Shown: positions 52,180 through 61,621 of the stretch, piece by piece | Position numbering within the stretch: the stretch's first letter is position 1 | Layout of the letters: the number at the start of each line of letters is the position of its first letter | Made by a program: the position numbers and the translations under genes | Notes under the pieces: model-generated | Databases searched by the model: none | Told to the model about the DNA's origin: nothing | What the model saw: the letters and a program-made list of their open reading frames with translations, nothing else | NCBI RefSeq assembly: GCF_001577305.1 | Contig: NZ_CP014518.1 | Span: 3,906,001-3,970,000 of the forward strand | Source: Sinomonas atrocyanea | Lineage (GTDB): Bacteria > Actinomycetota > Actinomycetes > Actinomycetales > Micrococcaceae | DNA: 64,000 nt | Reading direction: 5' to 3'

Positions 52180-52440
52180 ATGGGCATCATCGCGTTCCTC
52201 ATCCTCGGCCTGATCGCCGGGGCGATCGCGAAGGCCATCCTCCCCGGCCGCCAGGGCGGGGGCATCCTCATCACCATGCTCTTGGGAGTTGTGGGTGCCC
52301 TCCTCGGAGGCTGGATCGGAAGCGCGATCTTCGGCGTCGGGCTCGCGAACTTCTGGAGCCTGCAGACGTGGATCGTTTCGATTATCGGCTCGCTCATCGT
52401 CCTCGGCATCTACGGCGCCGTGGTGCGCCGACGTGCCTGA
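52180..52440 (+). CDS. GlsB/YeaQ/YmgE-family membrane protein
   Basis: 86 residues: MGIIAFLILGLIAGAIAKAILPGRQGGGILITMLLGVVGALLGGWIGSAIFG...WIVSIIGSLIVLGIYGAVVRRR. Three membrane segments with the family's IAGxxAKxxxPG and GxxGALLGG motifs. These Gly-rich membrane proteins are general stress proteins in many bacteria, with unclear activity despite the old transglycosylase-associated label. Start follows GAGAAGGAGC. Neighbours are CsbD upstream and a strong terminator downstream, forming a small stress unit. Confidence 0.92.
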   Translation: MGIIAFLILGLIAGAIAKAILPGRQGGGILITMLLGVVGALLGGWIGSAIFGVGLANFWSLQTWIVSIIGSLIVLGIYGAVVRRRA

Positions 52441-52458
52441 GGCCCAGTAGCCGACCTT

Positions 52459-52500
52459 CGACGGCGGCGGCTCGCCCACCCGGGCGGGCCGCCGCCGTCG
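52459..52500 (+). terminator. Hairpin terminator after the GlsB-type gene
   Basis: 19-bp arms (starting CGACGGCGGCGG) with one G-T pair around loop ACCC, 18 bp after the stop. The 3' side ends GCCGCCGTCGTGCG, again the shared intergenic arm motif. Confidence 0.8.
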
Positions 52501-52573
52501 TGCGTGGCGGGCAGTAGCCACGGGCTAACAACATTGGGTGCATATTGGACAACTTTCGGGCTAGGATGTGGGC

Positions 52574-53890
52574 GTGACGCCCCACGAGACTGAGCTGACC
52601 GCAGAGACCCAGACCGCCCTCGAGCGCGCCGACGCCGCCCACCGCCACGAGGCGCTCTTCTCCGAACGAGCGCACAACATCAGGCAGTCGGCGGTGCGGG
52701 ACGTGTTCGACATCTCGATCCGCCCGGGCCTCGTCTCCCTCGCGGGCGGCTCCCCCAGCCTGACCCGGCTTCCGCTCGGCCTCGTCGCCGAGACCGCGCA
52801 GCGCGTCATCATGGACCACGGCATGGAGGCGCTGCACTACGGCGGCGGCAAGGGCACGCTCGCACTGCGGGAGCTGATCTGCGAGATCATGGCCGAGGAG
52901 GGCATCCTCGGCGCCTCGCCCGAGGACGTCGTGGTGACCACGGGCTCCCAGTCGGCGCAGGACATCGCGGCGAAGGTGTTCTGCAATCCCGGCGACGTGG
53001 TCCTCGCCGAGGACCCCACGTACGTGGGAGCGCTCAACACCTTCGAGGCGTACCAGGTCCGCGTCGAGCCCGTCGGGATGGACGAGGACGGGCTCGTCCC
53101 CGAGCTCCTCGAGGCGCGCATCGCCGAGCTCGAGGCCGCCGGGGCCACCATCAAGCTCCTGTACACGATCCCCAGCTTCAACAACCCCTCGGGCATCACC
53201 CTGGCGGCCGAGCGGCGCCAGCAGATCGTGGACATCTGCCGCGAGCACAACATCCTGGTCCTCGAGGACAACCCGTACGGCATGCTCCGCTTCGACGGGA
53301 AGCCGCTGGCCCCGCTGCGCGCCGACAACCCGGACGACGTCATCTACTGCGGCTCGTTCTCCAAGATCTTCTCCCCCGGCGTGCGGCTCGGCTGGGCCCT
53401 CGTCCCCAAGCACCTCTACCGGCGCTTCTACCTCGCCGCCGAGGCGGTGGTGCTGTGCCCGTCCATGCTCAACCAGATGCTCGTCACCGAGTTCTTCCAC
53501 TCCTTCGACTGGCGCGCGTACCTCGCCGAGTCGCGCGCCGTCTATGCCGAGCGGTGCGCCGCCATGCTGCACGCGCTCGGAGAGCACTTCCCGGCCGAGG
53601 CGACGTGGACGACGCCGAGCGGCGGCTTCTTCGTCTGGGTCACCCTCCCCGACGGGATCGACACGTATCCCCTGCTCCATGAGTCGATCGAGGCGGGAGT
53701 GGTCTTCATTCCGGGCGCCGCCTTCACGCCGTCCGATGCGCCGAGCTCGAAGCTGCGCCTCGCCTTCTCCGGCGTGGCGCCCGAGCAGATCCGCGAGGGC
53801 GTGCGGCGCCTGGCCCCGGTGGTGCGGGCGGCGGTCGAGGCGAACGCGCGTTATGCCCCGGCCGCCCCGGCCGCTCCGGGACGGGACTAG
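52574..53890 (+). CDS. PLP-dependent aminotransferase (class I/II, LysN/AroR-like)
   Basis: 438 residues from GTG at 52574 (another GTG is 6 bp upstream). TAGGAT at 52562-52567 lies so close that the transcript may be leaderless. Fold type I motifs: SLAGGSPSLTRLPLG, LHYGGGKGTLALRELIC, TTGSQSAQDIAAKVFCNPGDVVLAEDPTYVGAL, YTIPSFNNPSGITL (NPSG), LEDNPYGMLRF and YCGSFSKIFSPGVRLGW, with the PLP-binding Lys in SFSK. This subgroup includes 2-aminoadipate and aromatic aminotransferases. It lacks the MocR DNA-binding domain. Its last bases overlap the convergent subtilisin gene by 4 bp. Confidence 0.92.
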   Translation: MTPHETELTAETQTALERADAAHRHEALFSERAHNIRQSAVRDVFDISIRPGLVSLAGGSPSLTRLPLGLVAETAQRVIMDHGMEALHYGGGKGTLALRELICEIMAEEGILGASPEDVVVTTGSQSAQDIAAKVFCNPGDVVLAEDPTYVGALNTFEAYQVRVEPVGMDEDGLVPELLEARIAELEAAGATIKLLYTIPSFNNPSGITLAAERRQQIVDICREHNILVLEDNPYGMLRFDGKPLAPLRADNPDDVIYCGSFSKIFSPGVRLGWALVPKHLYRRFYLAAEAVVLCPSMLNQMLVTEFFHSFDWRAYLAESRAVYAERCAAMLHALGEHFPAEATWTTPSGGFFVWVTLPDGIDTYPLLHESIEAGVVFIPGAAFTPSDAPSSKLRLAFSGVAPEQIREGVRRLAPVVRAAVEANARYAPAAPAAPGRD

Positions 53891-55452
53891 CCGCCGATCG
53901 CCCGGAGGGCGTTCACCTGGCCCTTGCCGTAGAACCCGTTGGCTCCCGCGCCGCCCTGGCACACCTGCGGGGCGCCGCCGTCGATCGCGGGGAACGGCGC
54001 GTAGACCGACATGTCCGCCGGACAGGCGATCGGGTCAGCGGAGTTGGCGATCCTCGCCGCGACGGTTCCGGGGTTCGTCACGCCCGAGCTGACAATGAGC
54101 GCTGCGAGCCCTGCCACATGAGGCGAGGCCATCGAGGTCCCCTGGAGGTAGCAGTAGGTCGCACCCGAGGCGTCGACCACCGGGCGGAGGCAGCTGCCCA
54201 TGAGGTCCTTCGGCCACGTCGACAGCACACGGCCGTTCGGAGCGGCGGCCGTGCGCTGCAGGATGGAGTCGCCGCCCGGCGCCGCGACGCCGACGACTCC
54301 GACACCGTAGTTCGAGAAGAACGACTTGAGGCCCAGGTTGCCGGTGGCCGAGACCGTCACGACGCCGGGGACCTCGGCGGGCACCACGGCGCAGGCGTTG
54401 GTGATGTCCCGCGTCACGGGCGTGGTGTCGTCCGGGCTGGTGGCGTCCTGGGTCGGATGGGCGAGGTCGTCGGACTGGTTGTCCGCGGCTGCGACCACCG
54501 TGACCCCCTGCTGCTGGGCGTAGCGGATGGCGCGCCGCTCGGCCTCCCAGATCGCCCTCTGGCCCGGATCGTTCTTGCAGTTGAAGAGCCAGGGGTCGGC
54601 GAAGTAGCTGTTGTTCGTGACCTGGATGCCGTGGTCGGCGGCCCACATGAAGGCACAGACGATCGCTTCCGGGTAGAAGAGGCCGGCCGCGTTGCCGGCC
54701 TTGATGCCCGCGAGCTTCACGTTCGGGGCCATGCCGACGATGCCGATGCCGTTCTTGGCCGCCGCGAGGGTCCCGGCCGTGTGCGTCCCGTGGCCGTTGT
54801 CATCCATCCACGTGCTCGGTGCCGTGTCTGCGACCCCGCCCACGCACGAGGCCGAGCGCGAGAAATCGACATTCGGCGCGAGGTCCGGATGCGACCAGTC
54901 GAGCCCGGTGTCGATGTCCCCGACCACCACCGAGGGGCTGCCGCCGTTGACCTCCCGCGCCTCGGGGGCCTGGATCTGGTCCATGTCCCACTGCAGGGCC
55001 GAGAGGCTGTCCCCGCCCGGCGCCGGGGCCGGAGGAGCAGCCGGGCCTGGCGCAGCGCCGGCGGCGTCGGTCTGGAGCGCCACGCCGAACGCGGACGTTC
55101 CGGCAGCCGCGTCGACGCTCGGGTCTGCCGCCCGGAGCCTCGCGGGGAAGTCCGACGCCGCCGAGCTCACCACCGCGACGCCGATGGCAGCGTAGTCCCC
55201 CACGAGGGTGCCGCCGGCCGACGCGATCGCGCTGAGGGACGTGCCGGCGGCCTTCCCTCCTGATCTGTAGAGCACGAGGTAGTTCTGGACGGCCTGCGCC
55301 TGCTGCGCAGCGGAAGCCGTGGTCGCCGCGCTCGCGGCGCCTGCGGCGGGGGAAGTGCCCGCGGCGAGGGCGGCGGGGACAGCTCCCGCCACCGAGAGCC
55401 CCACCGCGAGGCCCGTGCAGGCCAGAGGCCGTGCGAAGGTACGTGATCGCAT
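53887..55452 (-). CDS. Secreted subtilisin-like serine protease (S8 family)
   Basis: 521 residues. A signal peptide (PLACTGLAVGLSVAGAVPAALA) and an inhibitor_I9-like propeptide region (QNYLVLYRSGGKAAGTSLSAIASAGGTLVGDYAAIGVAVV) precede the catalytic domain. Catalytic triad: Asp181 in VGDIDTGLDW, His221 in DDNGHGTHTAGTLA, Ser440 in LQGTSMASPHVAGLA; oxyanion Asn in VTNNSYF. Exported, broad-specificity endoprotease expected, with several Cys that could form disulphides. It is convergent with the aminotransferase and downstream of the Nudix gene on the same strand, with its own 136-bp upstream region. Confidence 0.93.
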   Translation of the reverse strand: MRSRTFARPLACTGLAVGLSVAGAVPAALAAGTSPAAGAASAATTASAAQQAQAVQNYLVLYRSGGKAAGTSLSAIASAGGTLVGDYAAIGVAVVSSAASDFPARLRAADPSVDAAAGTSAFGVALQTDAAGAAPGPAAPPAPAPGGDSLSALQWDMDQIQAPEAREVNGGSPSVVVGDIDTGLDWSHPDLAPNVDFSRSASCVGGVADTAPSTWMDDNGHGTHTAGTLAAAKNGIGIVGMAPNVKLAGIKAGNAAGLFYPEAIVCAFMWAADHGIQVTNNSYFADPWLFNCKNDPGQRAIWEAERRAIRYAQQQGVTVVAAADNQSDDLAHPTQDATSPDDTTPVTRDITNACAVVPAEVPGVVTVSATGNLGLKSFFSNYGVGVVGVAAPGGDSILQRTAAAPNGRVLSTWPKDLMGSCLRPVVDASGATYCYLQGTSMASPHVAGLAALIVSSGVTNPGTVAARIANSADPIACPADMSVYAPFPAIDGGAPQVCQGGAGANGFYGKGQVNALRAIGG

Positions 55453-55588
55453 CGTGTGCCTTTCGTCCCGCTGGAACGCCTGGGTGCGGGGCGCTTCAGC
55501 CTGAACCTCCGACCCGAAGACTAGTGATGCGGCTCATGCCAGAAAAGAGTCTGCTGCCACTGGCGCGGGTGCTCCTGTCATGTGCCTG

Positions 55589-56287
55589 TCATGTGCGCTC
55601 ATAGACCCAGGGCAGGCGCGAGATCGTGAGCCGGTGCCGCCCGCTCCCGGCCGCTGCCGGGTCCCCGTATTGCGCGTCGCCGGCCCACAGGACGGCCTCG
55701 ATCCTCCCGTCGGCGTCCAGGAGCTGGTAGCTCGCGAAGTGGGCCGCCGGACGGGGAGCGCTTCCCAGGGCGTCCTCGACCGAGCCGGCGCCGGCCAGGC
55801 CGTGCAGCGTGAGCCACGTCGGCGGGAACAGCACCATCTCCCCCGCCGCGTGCCGCTCGAGGGCCACGGCCGGGCGGAGCCAGGCGGAGTCCACGTGCTC
55901 GTCGGCGCTCAGCAGCATCTCCCCGCCCGGGTCGCGGGCCAGGAAGAACCATGTGGTGAGCCGCTTGGGAGCGCGGGCCGGGGGCACCCAGCGGGAGAGC
56001 TCCACGAGGTGCGACTCGGCCAGGAGCAGCCCGGTCTCCTCCCGGGTCTCCCGCACCGCGGCCCGGCGCACGGCGGCGGGGGCGGCCGAGAAGGCCTCGT
56101 CGTGCACGGCGTGCTCCTCGGGATCGTCGGGGTGGGAGTCCTCGGGGTCGACGCGGCCGCCGGGGAACGCCCAGGCGCCGCCGAAGGACCCGGCCACGGG
56201 CCTCTCGAGGAGCAGGACCTCCAGCCCCGCCTCCGCGTCCCGCACCACGACGACGGTGGCCGCACGCCCCACGATCGGTGATTCCAT
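55589..56287 (-). CDS. Nudix hydrolase
   Basis: 232 residues. The Nudix box begins GGAWAFPGGRVDPED and, after a longer insert (HPDDPEEHAVHDEAFSAAPAAV), finishes RAAVRETREETGLLL, giving the REXXEE catalytic helix. The expanded box resembles NUDT19/CoA-diphosphatase-like members. N-terminal strand ATVVVVRDAEAGLEVLLLERP; C-terminal extension of about 100 residues (KRLTTWFFLARDPGGEMLLSADEHVDSAWLRP). Substrate is probably a nucleoside diphosphate derivative, not assignable. It is divergent from the epimerase gene, 71 bp apart. Confidence 0.88.
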   Translation of the reverse strand: MESPIVGRAATVVVVRDAEAGLEVLLLERPVAGSFGGAWAFPGGRVDPEDSHPDDPEEHAVHDEAFSAAPAAVRRAAVRETREETGLLLAESHLVELSRWVPPARAPKRLTTWFFLARDPGGEMLLSADEHVDSAWLRPAVALERHAAGEMVLFPPTWLTLHGLAGAGSVEDALGSAPRPAAHFASYQLLDADGRIEAVLWAGDAQYGDPAAAGSGRHRLTISRLPWVYERT

Positions 56288-56358
56288 ACCGACACTGTAG
56301 GCGCATGATGGGGCAGTACCTCCTCACGTCTGAGCACGACTGAACGGAAGGCAGCATC

Positions 56359-57327
56359 ATGGGCAGAGTCGTCGTCATCGGTGCCACCGGGCACATCGGG
56401 TCCTACCTCGTGCCGCGGCTCGTGCGCGCGGGCCACGAGGTCGTCGCCGTGAGCCGGGGAAGCCGGCAGCCGTATTTCGAGGCCGCCGAGTGGGCCTCCG
56501 TGGAGCGTGTCGCCGCAGACAGGGACGCCGAGGAGGCGGCCGGCACCTTCGGTTACCGGATCGCCGGGCTCGAGCCCGACGCGGTGGTGGACCTCCTCTG
56601 CTTCACCCCCGAATCGGCGCGGCACCTCGTCGACGCGCTGCGGCCCGCGAAGCCACTCCTGCTGCACTGCGGGACCATCTGGGTCCACGGCCGCGCGCTC
56701 CGCGTCCCCGTCACGGAGGACGAGCCCCGCACGCCGTTCGGCCCGTACGGGACGGGCAAGGCGCGCATCGAGGAGCTGCTGCACCGCGAGACACGCACGG
56801 GCGGGGTCCCCGCCGTCGTGCTCCACCCCGGCCACATCACCGGCCCGGGCTGGCCGGTCATCACGCCCGCGGGCAACCTCGATCCCGAGGTGTGGCGGCG
56901 CCTCGCCACCGGCGAGCCGCAGGCGCTGCCGGACCGCGGCCTGGGCGTGCTGCACCACGTCCACGCCGACGATGTGGCGCAGGCCTTCGAGCTGGCGCTC
57001 ACGAGGCCGGCCGCGGTCGGCTCGAGCTTCCACGTGGTGTCCGCCCAGGCCATGACCCTGCGGGGACTCGCCGCGGGCGCGGCCGCGTGGTTCGGCCGCG
57101 AGCCCGTGCTCGAGTTCGTGGATCCCGAGGAGTTCGAGCGCCGGTACGGGCCCGAGCACGCCCGGGCCACGCACGAGCACACCGAGCGGAGCATCGCAGC
57201 GGGCATCGGGCGTGCCCGCGAGGTCCTCGGCTACTCGCCCCGCTACTCCTCGCTCGAGGCGCTCCGCGAGTCACTGCGGTGGCTCGTGGACCACGGCCAG
57301 GTCGACGTGGGCGGCCAGGCGTTCTGA
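56359..57327 (+). CDS. NAD(P)-dependent epimerase/dehydratase family protein (extended SDR)
   Basis: 322 residues. N-terminal Rossmann motif VVVIGATGHIGSYLVPRLVRAGHEV (GxxGxxG). The middle contains PYGTGKARIEELL, with Y-x-x-x-K as the catalytic pair, preceded by LLHCGTIWVHG, which corresponds to the SDR strand 5 region. C-terminal part GVLHHVHADDVAQAFELALTRPAAVGSSFHVVSAQAMTLRGLA is typical of extended SDRs that act on nucleotide sugars or related substrates. Monocistronic; convergent with the APC permease, with a strong hairpin at 57337-57376 between them. Specific reaction unknown. Confidence 0.88.
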   Translation: MGRVVVIGATGHIGSYLVPRLVRAGHEVVAVSRGSRQPYFEAAEWASVERVAADRDAEEAAGTFGYRIAGLEPDAVVDLLCFTPESARHLVDALRPAKPLLLHCGTIWVHGRALRVPVTEDEPRTPFGPYGTGKARIEELLHRETRTGGVPAVVLHPGHITGPGWPVITPAGNLDPEVWRRLATGEPQALPDRGLGVLHHVHADDVAQAFELALTRPAAVGSSFHVVSAQAMTLRGLAAGAAAWFGREPVLEFVDPEEFERRYGPEHARATHEHTERSIAAGIGRAREVLGYSPRYSSLEALRESLRWLVDHGQVDVGGQAF

Positions 57328-57336
57328 GCACGTCCG

Positions 57337-57376
57337 CGGGCCACCCCACGGGGCCGCTGCTCCGTGGGGTGGCCCG
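57337..57376. terminator. Bidirectional hairpin between epimerase and APC permease genes
   Basis: Perfect 15-bp arms CGGGCCACCCCACGG (57337-57351) and complement (57362-57376), 10-nt loop, lying between convergent stops at 57327 and 57385. Confidence 0.82.
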
Positions 57377-57384
57377 TGGCGGCG

Positions 57385-59064
57385 TCAGAGGTTCGGTTGG
57401 CCCGCCGGGCGCCCCTCTGCAGGGAGGTCGATGGCCTCGAACTCGAACTCGTCCTCCTCGACGGCGGCGGCGATGTCCTCCGGCTTCATGGCCAGGCCGA
57501 TGGCGTAGTAGAAGATCAGCAGCGCGAAGGCGACCACGAAGGCGATGTCCACCCATTCGGGCAGGATGCTGAGCGATCCCTTGCCGTAGCGCCCGAGGAG
57601 CCCGAGGACCACGAGCCCGATGAGCCAGGGCCAGATCCACGAGGCCGCGCGCCAGTCGAGGTCCCGGCGCGTCTTGAGGGTCTTGGAGCGGTGCAGGGCG
57701 ATCTCGAAGATGATCCGCCCGAGGAGGACCGCGGTGAGGATCTTCCAGGTCGACTCGAACCCGGACCAGTAGATGATGAGGTTGGCGGCGATGAACCCGA
57801 ACGGCATGAGCACCTTGGGCCAGGGCAGGCGGTACGGGTGCTCCCGGCCGGCGTGCTGGCGCATGAGCGCTGCGAGGGAGACCGGGGCGAAGGCGTACAT
57901 GATGGCCGTGGCATCGGTCACGAGGCCCACGAGGGCCTGCCAGCTCGGGAACGGCAGGAGGGCGATGAGGCCCACGCCGAACGCCAGCAGGATCGATCCC
58001 CACGGCACTCCGCGCTTGCTGACAGCGGTGAGCCACGGCGGCAGCGCATCGTCCTCGCCGAGGGCGTAGGAGATGCGGGCCGACGTGCCGATGTACACGA
58101 GGCCGGTGCCGAACGGGGAGACGACGGCGTCGATCAGCAGGACGATCGCGAGCCAGCCCGCGCCGGCCGCGAGGGCCAGGTCGTAGTACGGCCCGAAGGC
58201 GCCGGCGCCGAGCGGCTTGTCCCAGTTCGTGAGGATGTTGGCGGGATCCACGGCGCCGATGAAGGCCACCTCGAGCAGGATGTACACCACGGCCCCGATG
58301 GCCATGGCGGTGATGATGGCCTTCGCGACGTCCTTCTTGGGGTCCCGGGCCTCACCGGCCATCTGCGCGGCCTGCTCGAAGCCCTGGAGGGCGAAGACCA
58401 CCCCGAGCGGAAGGGCTGCGAAGATGCCGTGGAACCCGTTCGGGGCGAAGCCGCCGCCGGCCGAGAAGTTGCCGGGGTGGAACAGGAGGGCCGTGATGAC
58501 GACAACCGTGAGGATCGGCACCGCCGTCTTCCAGATGACCACGCCGATGTTGCTGTCCGAGAGCCATTTGGCGCCCATGAGGTTGACCATGGTGAACAGC
58601 AGCAGCGAGATGGCGGCGATGACGAGCCCGAGCGGCGTCAGCGTCTGGTCGGCGTTGACGAGGTCGATGTTGTTGTCCTTGAGCCACGGTGCGCTCTCGA
58701 GGTAGGTGATGGCTCCTTCAACCTCGATGGGGGCGATCGTGACGGCCTGCAGGTAGCCGACCCAGCCCGCGGTGAAGCCCGCGAGGGCGCCGAACGCGTA
58801 GTGCGGGTAGCGCGCGGTGCCTCCGGCCACGGGGTACGCGGCGCCGAGGTCGGCGTGGATGAGGGCGAGGACCGCGAGCATGATCGCGGCCAGGACCCAC
58901 GAGATGATCGAGGCGGGCCCCGCTGACTTCGCGGCGCCGAGGGCACCCAGGAGCCAGCCCGATCCGATGATCGAGCCCAGGGAAACGAACATGAGGCCCC
59001 AGAACCCCATGACCCTCTTGAGCGGTCGGCCTTGCCGAACTCCGGACACGGCGTCGTTTGCCAT
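57385..59064 (-). CDS. APC-family amino-acid/amine permease
   Basis: 559 residues from ATG at 59064 (MANDAVSGVRQG); a GTG at 59088 is in frame. The N-terminus has LKRVMGFWGLMFVSLGSIIGSGWLLGALGAAKSAGPASIISWVLAAI with the GSIIGSG unwound helix motif of APC transporters. Further: HADLGAAYPVAGGTARYPHYAFG, FALQGFEQAAQMAGEARDPKKDVAKAI and 12 or more membrane segments, then a C-terminal acidic tail (DIAAAVEEDEFEFEAIDLP). This long form resembles permeases of the AspT/YbeC-like branch. Substrate unknown. It stands alone between the epimerase and the hydroxyacid dehydrogenase gene (139 bp upstream on the same strand). Confidence 0.88.
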   Translation of the reverse strand: MANDAVSGVRQGRPLKRVMGFWGLMFVSLGSIIGSGWLLGALGAAKSAGPASIISWVLAAIMLAVLALIHADLGAAYPVAGGTARYPHYAFGALAGFTAGWVGYLQAVTIAPIEVEGAITYLESAPWLKDNNIDLVNADQTLTPLGLVIAAISLLLFTMVNLMGAKWLSDSNIGVVIWKTAVPILTVVVITALLFHPGNFSAGGGFAPNGFHGIFAALPLGVVFALQGFEQAAQMAGEARDPKKDVAKAIITAMAIGAVVYILLEVAFIGAVDPANILTNWDKPLGAGAFGPYYDLALAAGAGWLAIVLLIDAVVSPFGTGLVYIGTSARISYALGEDDALPPWLTAVSKRGVPWGSILLAFGVGLIALLPFPSWQALVGLVTDATAIMYAFAPVSLAALMRQHAGREHPYRLPWPKVLMPFGFIAANLIIYWSGFESTWKILTAVLLGRIIFEIALHRSKTLKTRRDLDWRAASWIWPWLIGLVVLGLLGRYGKGSLSILPEWVDIAFVVAFALLIFYYAIGLAMKPEDIAAAVEEDEFEFEAIDLPAEGRPAGQPNL

Positions 59065-59202
59065 ATGTAGTGAGTACTTTCGTTGCACGGTGCGTCCAAC
59101 GGACCGAAGTCCGCCCCCGATGACCCCACGACAATAGACTGTGACGCAGCTCTCAGCAAACCCAGAGGGCGGCTGATCTGCCGGTGTCTGGGATCCCGGG
59201 CA

Positions 59203-60141
59203 CTAGTAGCCGGCGGCGGCGTCCACGAGGCCCTCGAGCTCGCGGCCGGCCGAGTACCGGCGCAGGTTCTCGGAAAAGCGCTCGCCGAGCAGTGGACGGA
59301 TCATCTCCAGGGTGTCCGCGGCGTGCGGGGTGATGAGCGCATGCGGCTCGTCCCACAGCGGGTGGCCGTCGGGCAGGGGCTCGGGGTCCGTGACGTCGAG
59401 CGCGGCGCCGGCGATCGTCCCGGACCGCAGCGCCGAGACCACCGCGTCCGTGTCGACGAGTCCGCCGCGGGCGATGTTCACCAGGACCGCCGTGGGCTTC
59501 ATGAGCGCCAGCTCGGGCGCTCCGATCAGCTTGGAGGTATCCGCCGTGAGGGCGGCGGCGACCACTACGACGTCGGCCTCCGGCAGCAGCTCGGCGAGGT
59601 GGGCCGGCGTCGTCGTGCTCCTGGCCCCCGGGACCGAGGCGCGGGTGCGGCGCACGACGTCCACCTCCATGTCGAACACCTTCAAGAGGCGCAGGATCTC
59701 CAGGCCCACGCCGCCGGCGCCGATCACGAGGGCCCGCATCCCGTGCAGGGACGTCCCGGTGGCCGGGCCCCAGGAGCGGGCGCGGGCGCGCTCGGGCAGG
59801 TGGCGCAGGAGCGCGAGCGAGAGGGCGAGGGCGTGCTCGGCGACGGGCTTGGCGTAGGCGCCCTTGGCGCTGGTCCACACCTTCTCGGGGTGCGCGGCGA
59901 GCGCGTGCGCGTAGGCCTCGATCCCGGCGGAGGGCAGCTGGACCCAGCGGATCGACGGCGTCGCGTCGAGCACCGCGAGCAGCTCCCGCTTCGGGTTGCC
60001 GTGGTCGAGGACGAGGACCTCGGGCTCCCCGTCGAGCCCGACCAGGGACGCCCCTCCCGCCTCGATCGCCTCGGTCATGAACGGCAGCGGCTCGCCGTGC
60101 ACGGCAACGCGGACGGGCGCGGACGGGGTCTTCGTGGTCAT
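59203..60141 (-). CDS. D-isomer-specific 2-hydroxyacid dehydrogenase
   Basis: 312 residues. NAD-binding domain with ALVIGAGGVGLEILRLLKVFDMEV (GxGxxG) and the catalytic elements LVNIARGGLVDTDAVVSAL (Arg), AALDVTDPEPLPDGHPLWDEP (Asp/Glu) and ALITPHAADT (His). The N-terminal substrate domain is short (PVRVAVHGEPLPFMTEAIEAGGASLVGLD). The form is close to GhrA/phosphoglycerate-dehydrogenase-like enzymes that reduce glyoxylate, hydroxypyruvate or other 2-keto acids. Divergent from the 2H phosphoesterase with only 32 bp between the starts. Confidence 0.92.
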   Translation of the reverse strand: MTTKTPSAPVRVAVHGEPLPFMTEAIEAGGASLVGLDGEPEVLVLDHGNPKRELLAVLDATPSIRWVQLPSAGIEAYAHALAAHPEKVWTSAKGAYAKPVAEHALALSLALLRHLPERARARSWGPATGTSLHGMRALVIGAGGVGLEILRLLKVFDMEVDVVRRTRASVPGARSTTTPAHLAELLPEADVVVVAAALTADTSKLIGAPELALMKPTAVLVNIARGGLVDTDAVVSALRSGTIAGAALDVTDPEPLPDGHPLWDEPHALITPHAADTLEMIRPLLGERFSENLRRYSAGRELEGLVDAAAGY

Positions 60142-60173
60142 GGGGCCACCCTATCGGCGCCTACGATCGAGGC

Positions 60174-60665
60174 GTGCACCGCTTCGCGATCGTCCTGCCC
60201 CTGGCGCCCATGGCCATCGGCGAGCGCTACGCGGTGCGGGACTGGCCCCTGCACATCACCGTGATGCCCGTGTTCACGACCTGGGCGAGCGCGGCGCAGC
60301 TCGCAGCGGACATGGGCGCCGTGGCCGCCCGGACTGCCCCCATCACGGCCGTCGCGGGGCCCGGGGAGCTCTTCGGGCCGCGGCACGACACCCCGGTGGC
60401 CCTCGTGGACTCCCCCGAGGTCCGGGCCCTGCACCGCGACCTCGTCGGGGCACTGGAGATCCACGTGCCCACGTTCCGCCGCCCCGACTTCGCCGGCGAC
60501 GGCTACCGCGCCCACATCACGGCGACCCGGCGCGGCGCCGCCGAGGAGGGCCAGCCACTGCGCCTGACCCAGCTCGCGCTCGTCGACATGGAGCCCGAGC
60601 CCGGCCAGGGGCGGCCGCTGGTGGTCGCCGTCGCCGGGCTCGCCCAGCTGGGGCGCGGCGCCTGA
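60174..60665 (+). CDS. 2H phosphoesterase (2'-5' RNA ligase-like) protein
   Basis: 163 residues from GTG at 60174. Two HxT/S motifs define the family: PLHITVMPVF (about residues 25-34) and YRAHITATRRG (about 116-126). Between them lie the expected alpha/beta repeats (VAGPGELFGPRHDTPVALVDSPEVRALHRDLVGAL). 2H proteins cleave or form 2'-5' or cyclic phosphodiester bonds in RNA or nucleotides. It is divergent from the hydroxyacid dehydrogenase and convergent with the lysR gene (16 bp). No operon partner. Confidence 0.86.
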   Translation: MHRFAIVLPLAPMAIGERYAVRDWPLHITVMPVFTTWASAAQLAADMGAVAARTAPITAVAGPGELFGPRHDTPVALVDSPEVRALHRDLVGALEIHVPTFRRPDFAGDGYRAHITATRRGAAEEGQPLRLTQLALVDMEPEPGQGRPLVVAVAGLAQLGRGA

Positions 60666-60681
60666 GCGGCGCCCCGCTCCC

Positions 60682-61607
60682 CTACTCCGCCGCCTGCAGG
60701 AGTCCCTGGGCGGCGCGCTCGGCCGTCGAACGGAAGACCTCGGTGGCCTGCTGCGCCGCGGGGCTGAGGCGGCGGCCCGCAAGCTGGGCCAGGAGGATCC
60801 TCCGGGCGGGCGAATGCTCGATCGGCACGATCGCGACGTCGGGGCGCAGCGCACTGAGCGCGAGCCGGGGGCCAAGGCTATGCCGATGCCCGCGGCGACC
60901 ATGCCCTGGGTCTCGTTGTAGTCGTTCGCGGCCAGGGCGATGCGGGGCTCGAAGCCCGCGCCGCGGCAGACGCGCCTGAGGACATCCGCCACCGGGTGCT
61001 CGTCGCGGACCACCCATTCCTGGTCCCGCAGCCGGCCCATGCGCACCGGGCCGCCGCGGGCGAGGGCGTGCTCGCGGGGCACCAGGAGCACGGTGGGGTC
61101 GTCGAGCAGCGGCGTGATGGCCAGCTCCTCGTCCTTGATGCGCTCCCAGGGGTAGTCCCACAGGAGGGTCAGCTCGATGTCACGGCGCTTGAGCCGCTCG
61201 ATGAGCCCGTCCCGCCGGGCGCTGGCCACCGTGACGGCGACCCCGGGGTGGCGCGCGCGGAAGGCCAGGACCACGTCCGGCATGAGCGAGGCGCCGACCG
61301 TGGGGAACGTCCCCAGCCGCAGCTGGCCGCGCCGCAGGCCCGCGAACTCCCCCATTTCGGCGTGCGCCGCCTCGATCGTCCTGTCGATCTCGTCCGCATA
61401 GCGCAGCAGCGCGGTGCCTGCCTCGGTGAGGACCACGCCCCGCGGGTGCCGCTCCACGAGCGCCACCCCCATCTCGCGCTCGAGCTTGGAGATCTGCTGG
61501 GAGACCGCGGAGGTGGTGAAGGACAGGGCCGCCGCGGCGGACGTGAGGGAGCCCAGGCGGCCCACTTCCCGCAGGAGATGGAGGCGCCGCAGGTCGAGAT
61601 CGGCCAT
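60682..61607 (-). CDS. LysR-family transcriptional regulator, with one frameshift
   Basis: 308 residues when repaired, the usual LysR length. HTH: LDLRRLHLLREVGRLGSLTSAAAALSFTTSAVSQQISKLEREMGVALVERHPRGVVLTEAG. The effector domain runs LRLGTFPTVGASLMPDVVLAF to MVAAGIGIALAP, where the frame breaks. The true end, RLALSALRPDVAIVPIEHSPARRILLAQLAGRRLS, lies one frame away, and adding one base to the G5 run at 60867-60871 (plus strand) restores it. It is divergent from the PrpF-like gene over a perfect 9-bp-arm palindrome, so it probably activates prpF and dctA in response to an organic acid. Confidence 0.88.
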
Positions 61608-61621
61608 GCGTGGAGTTTAGC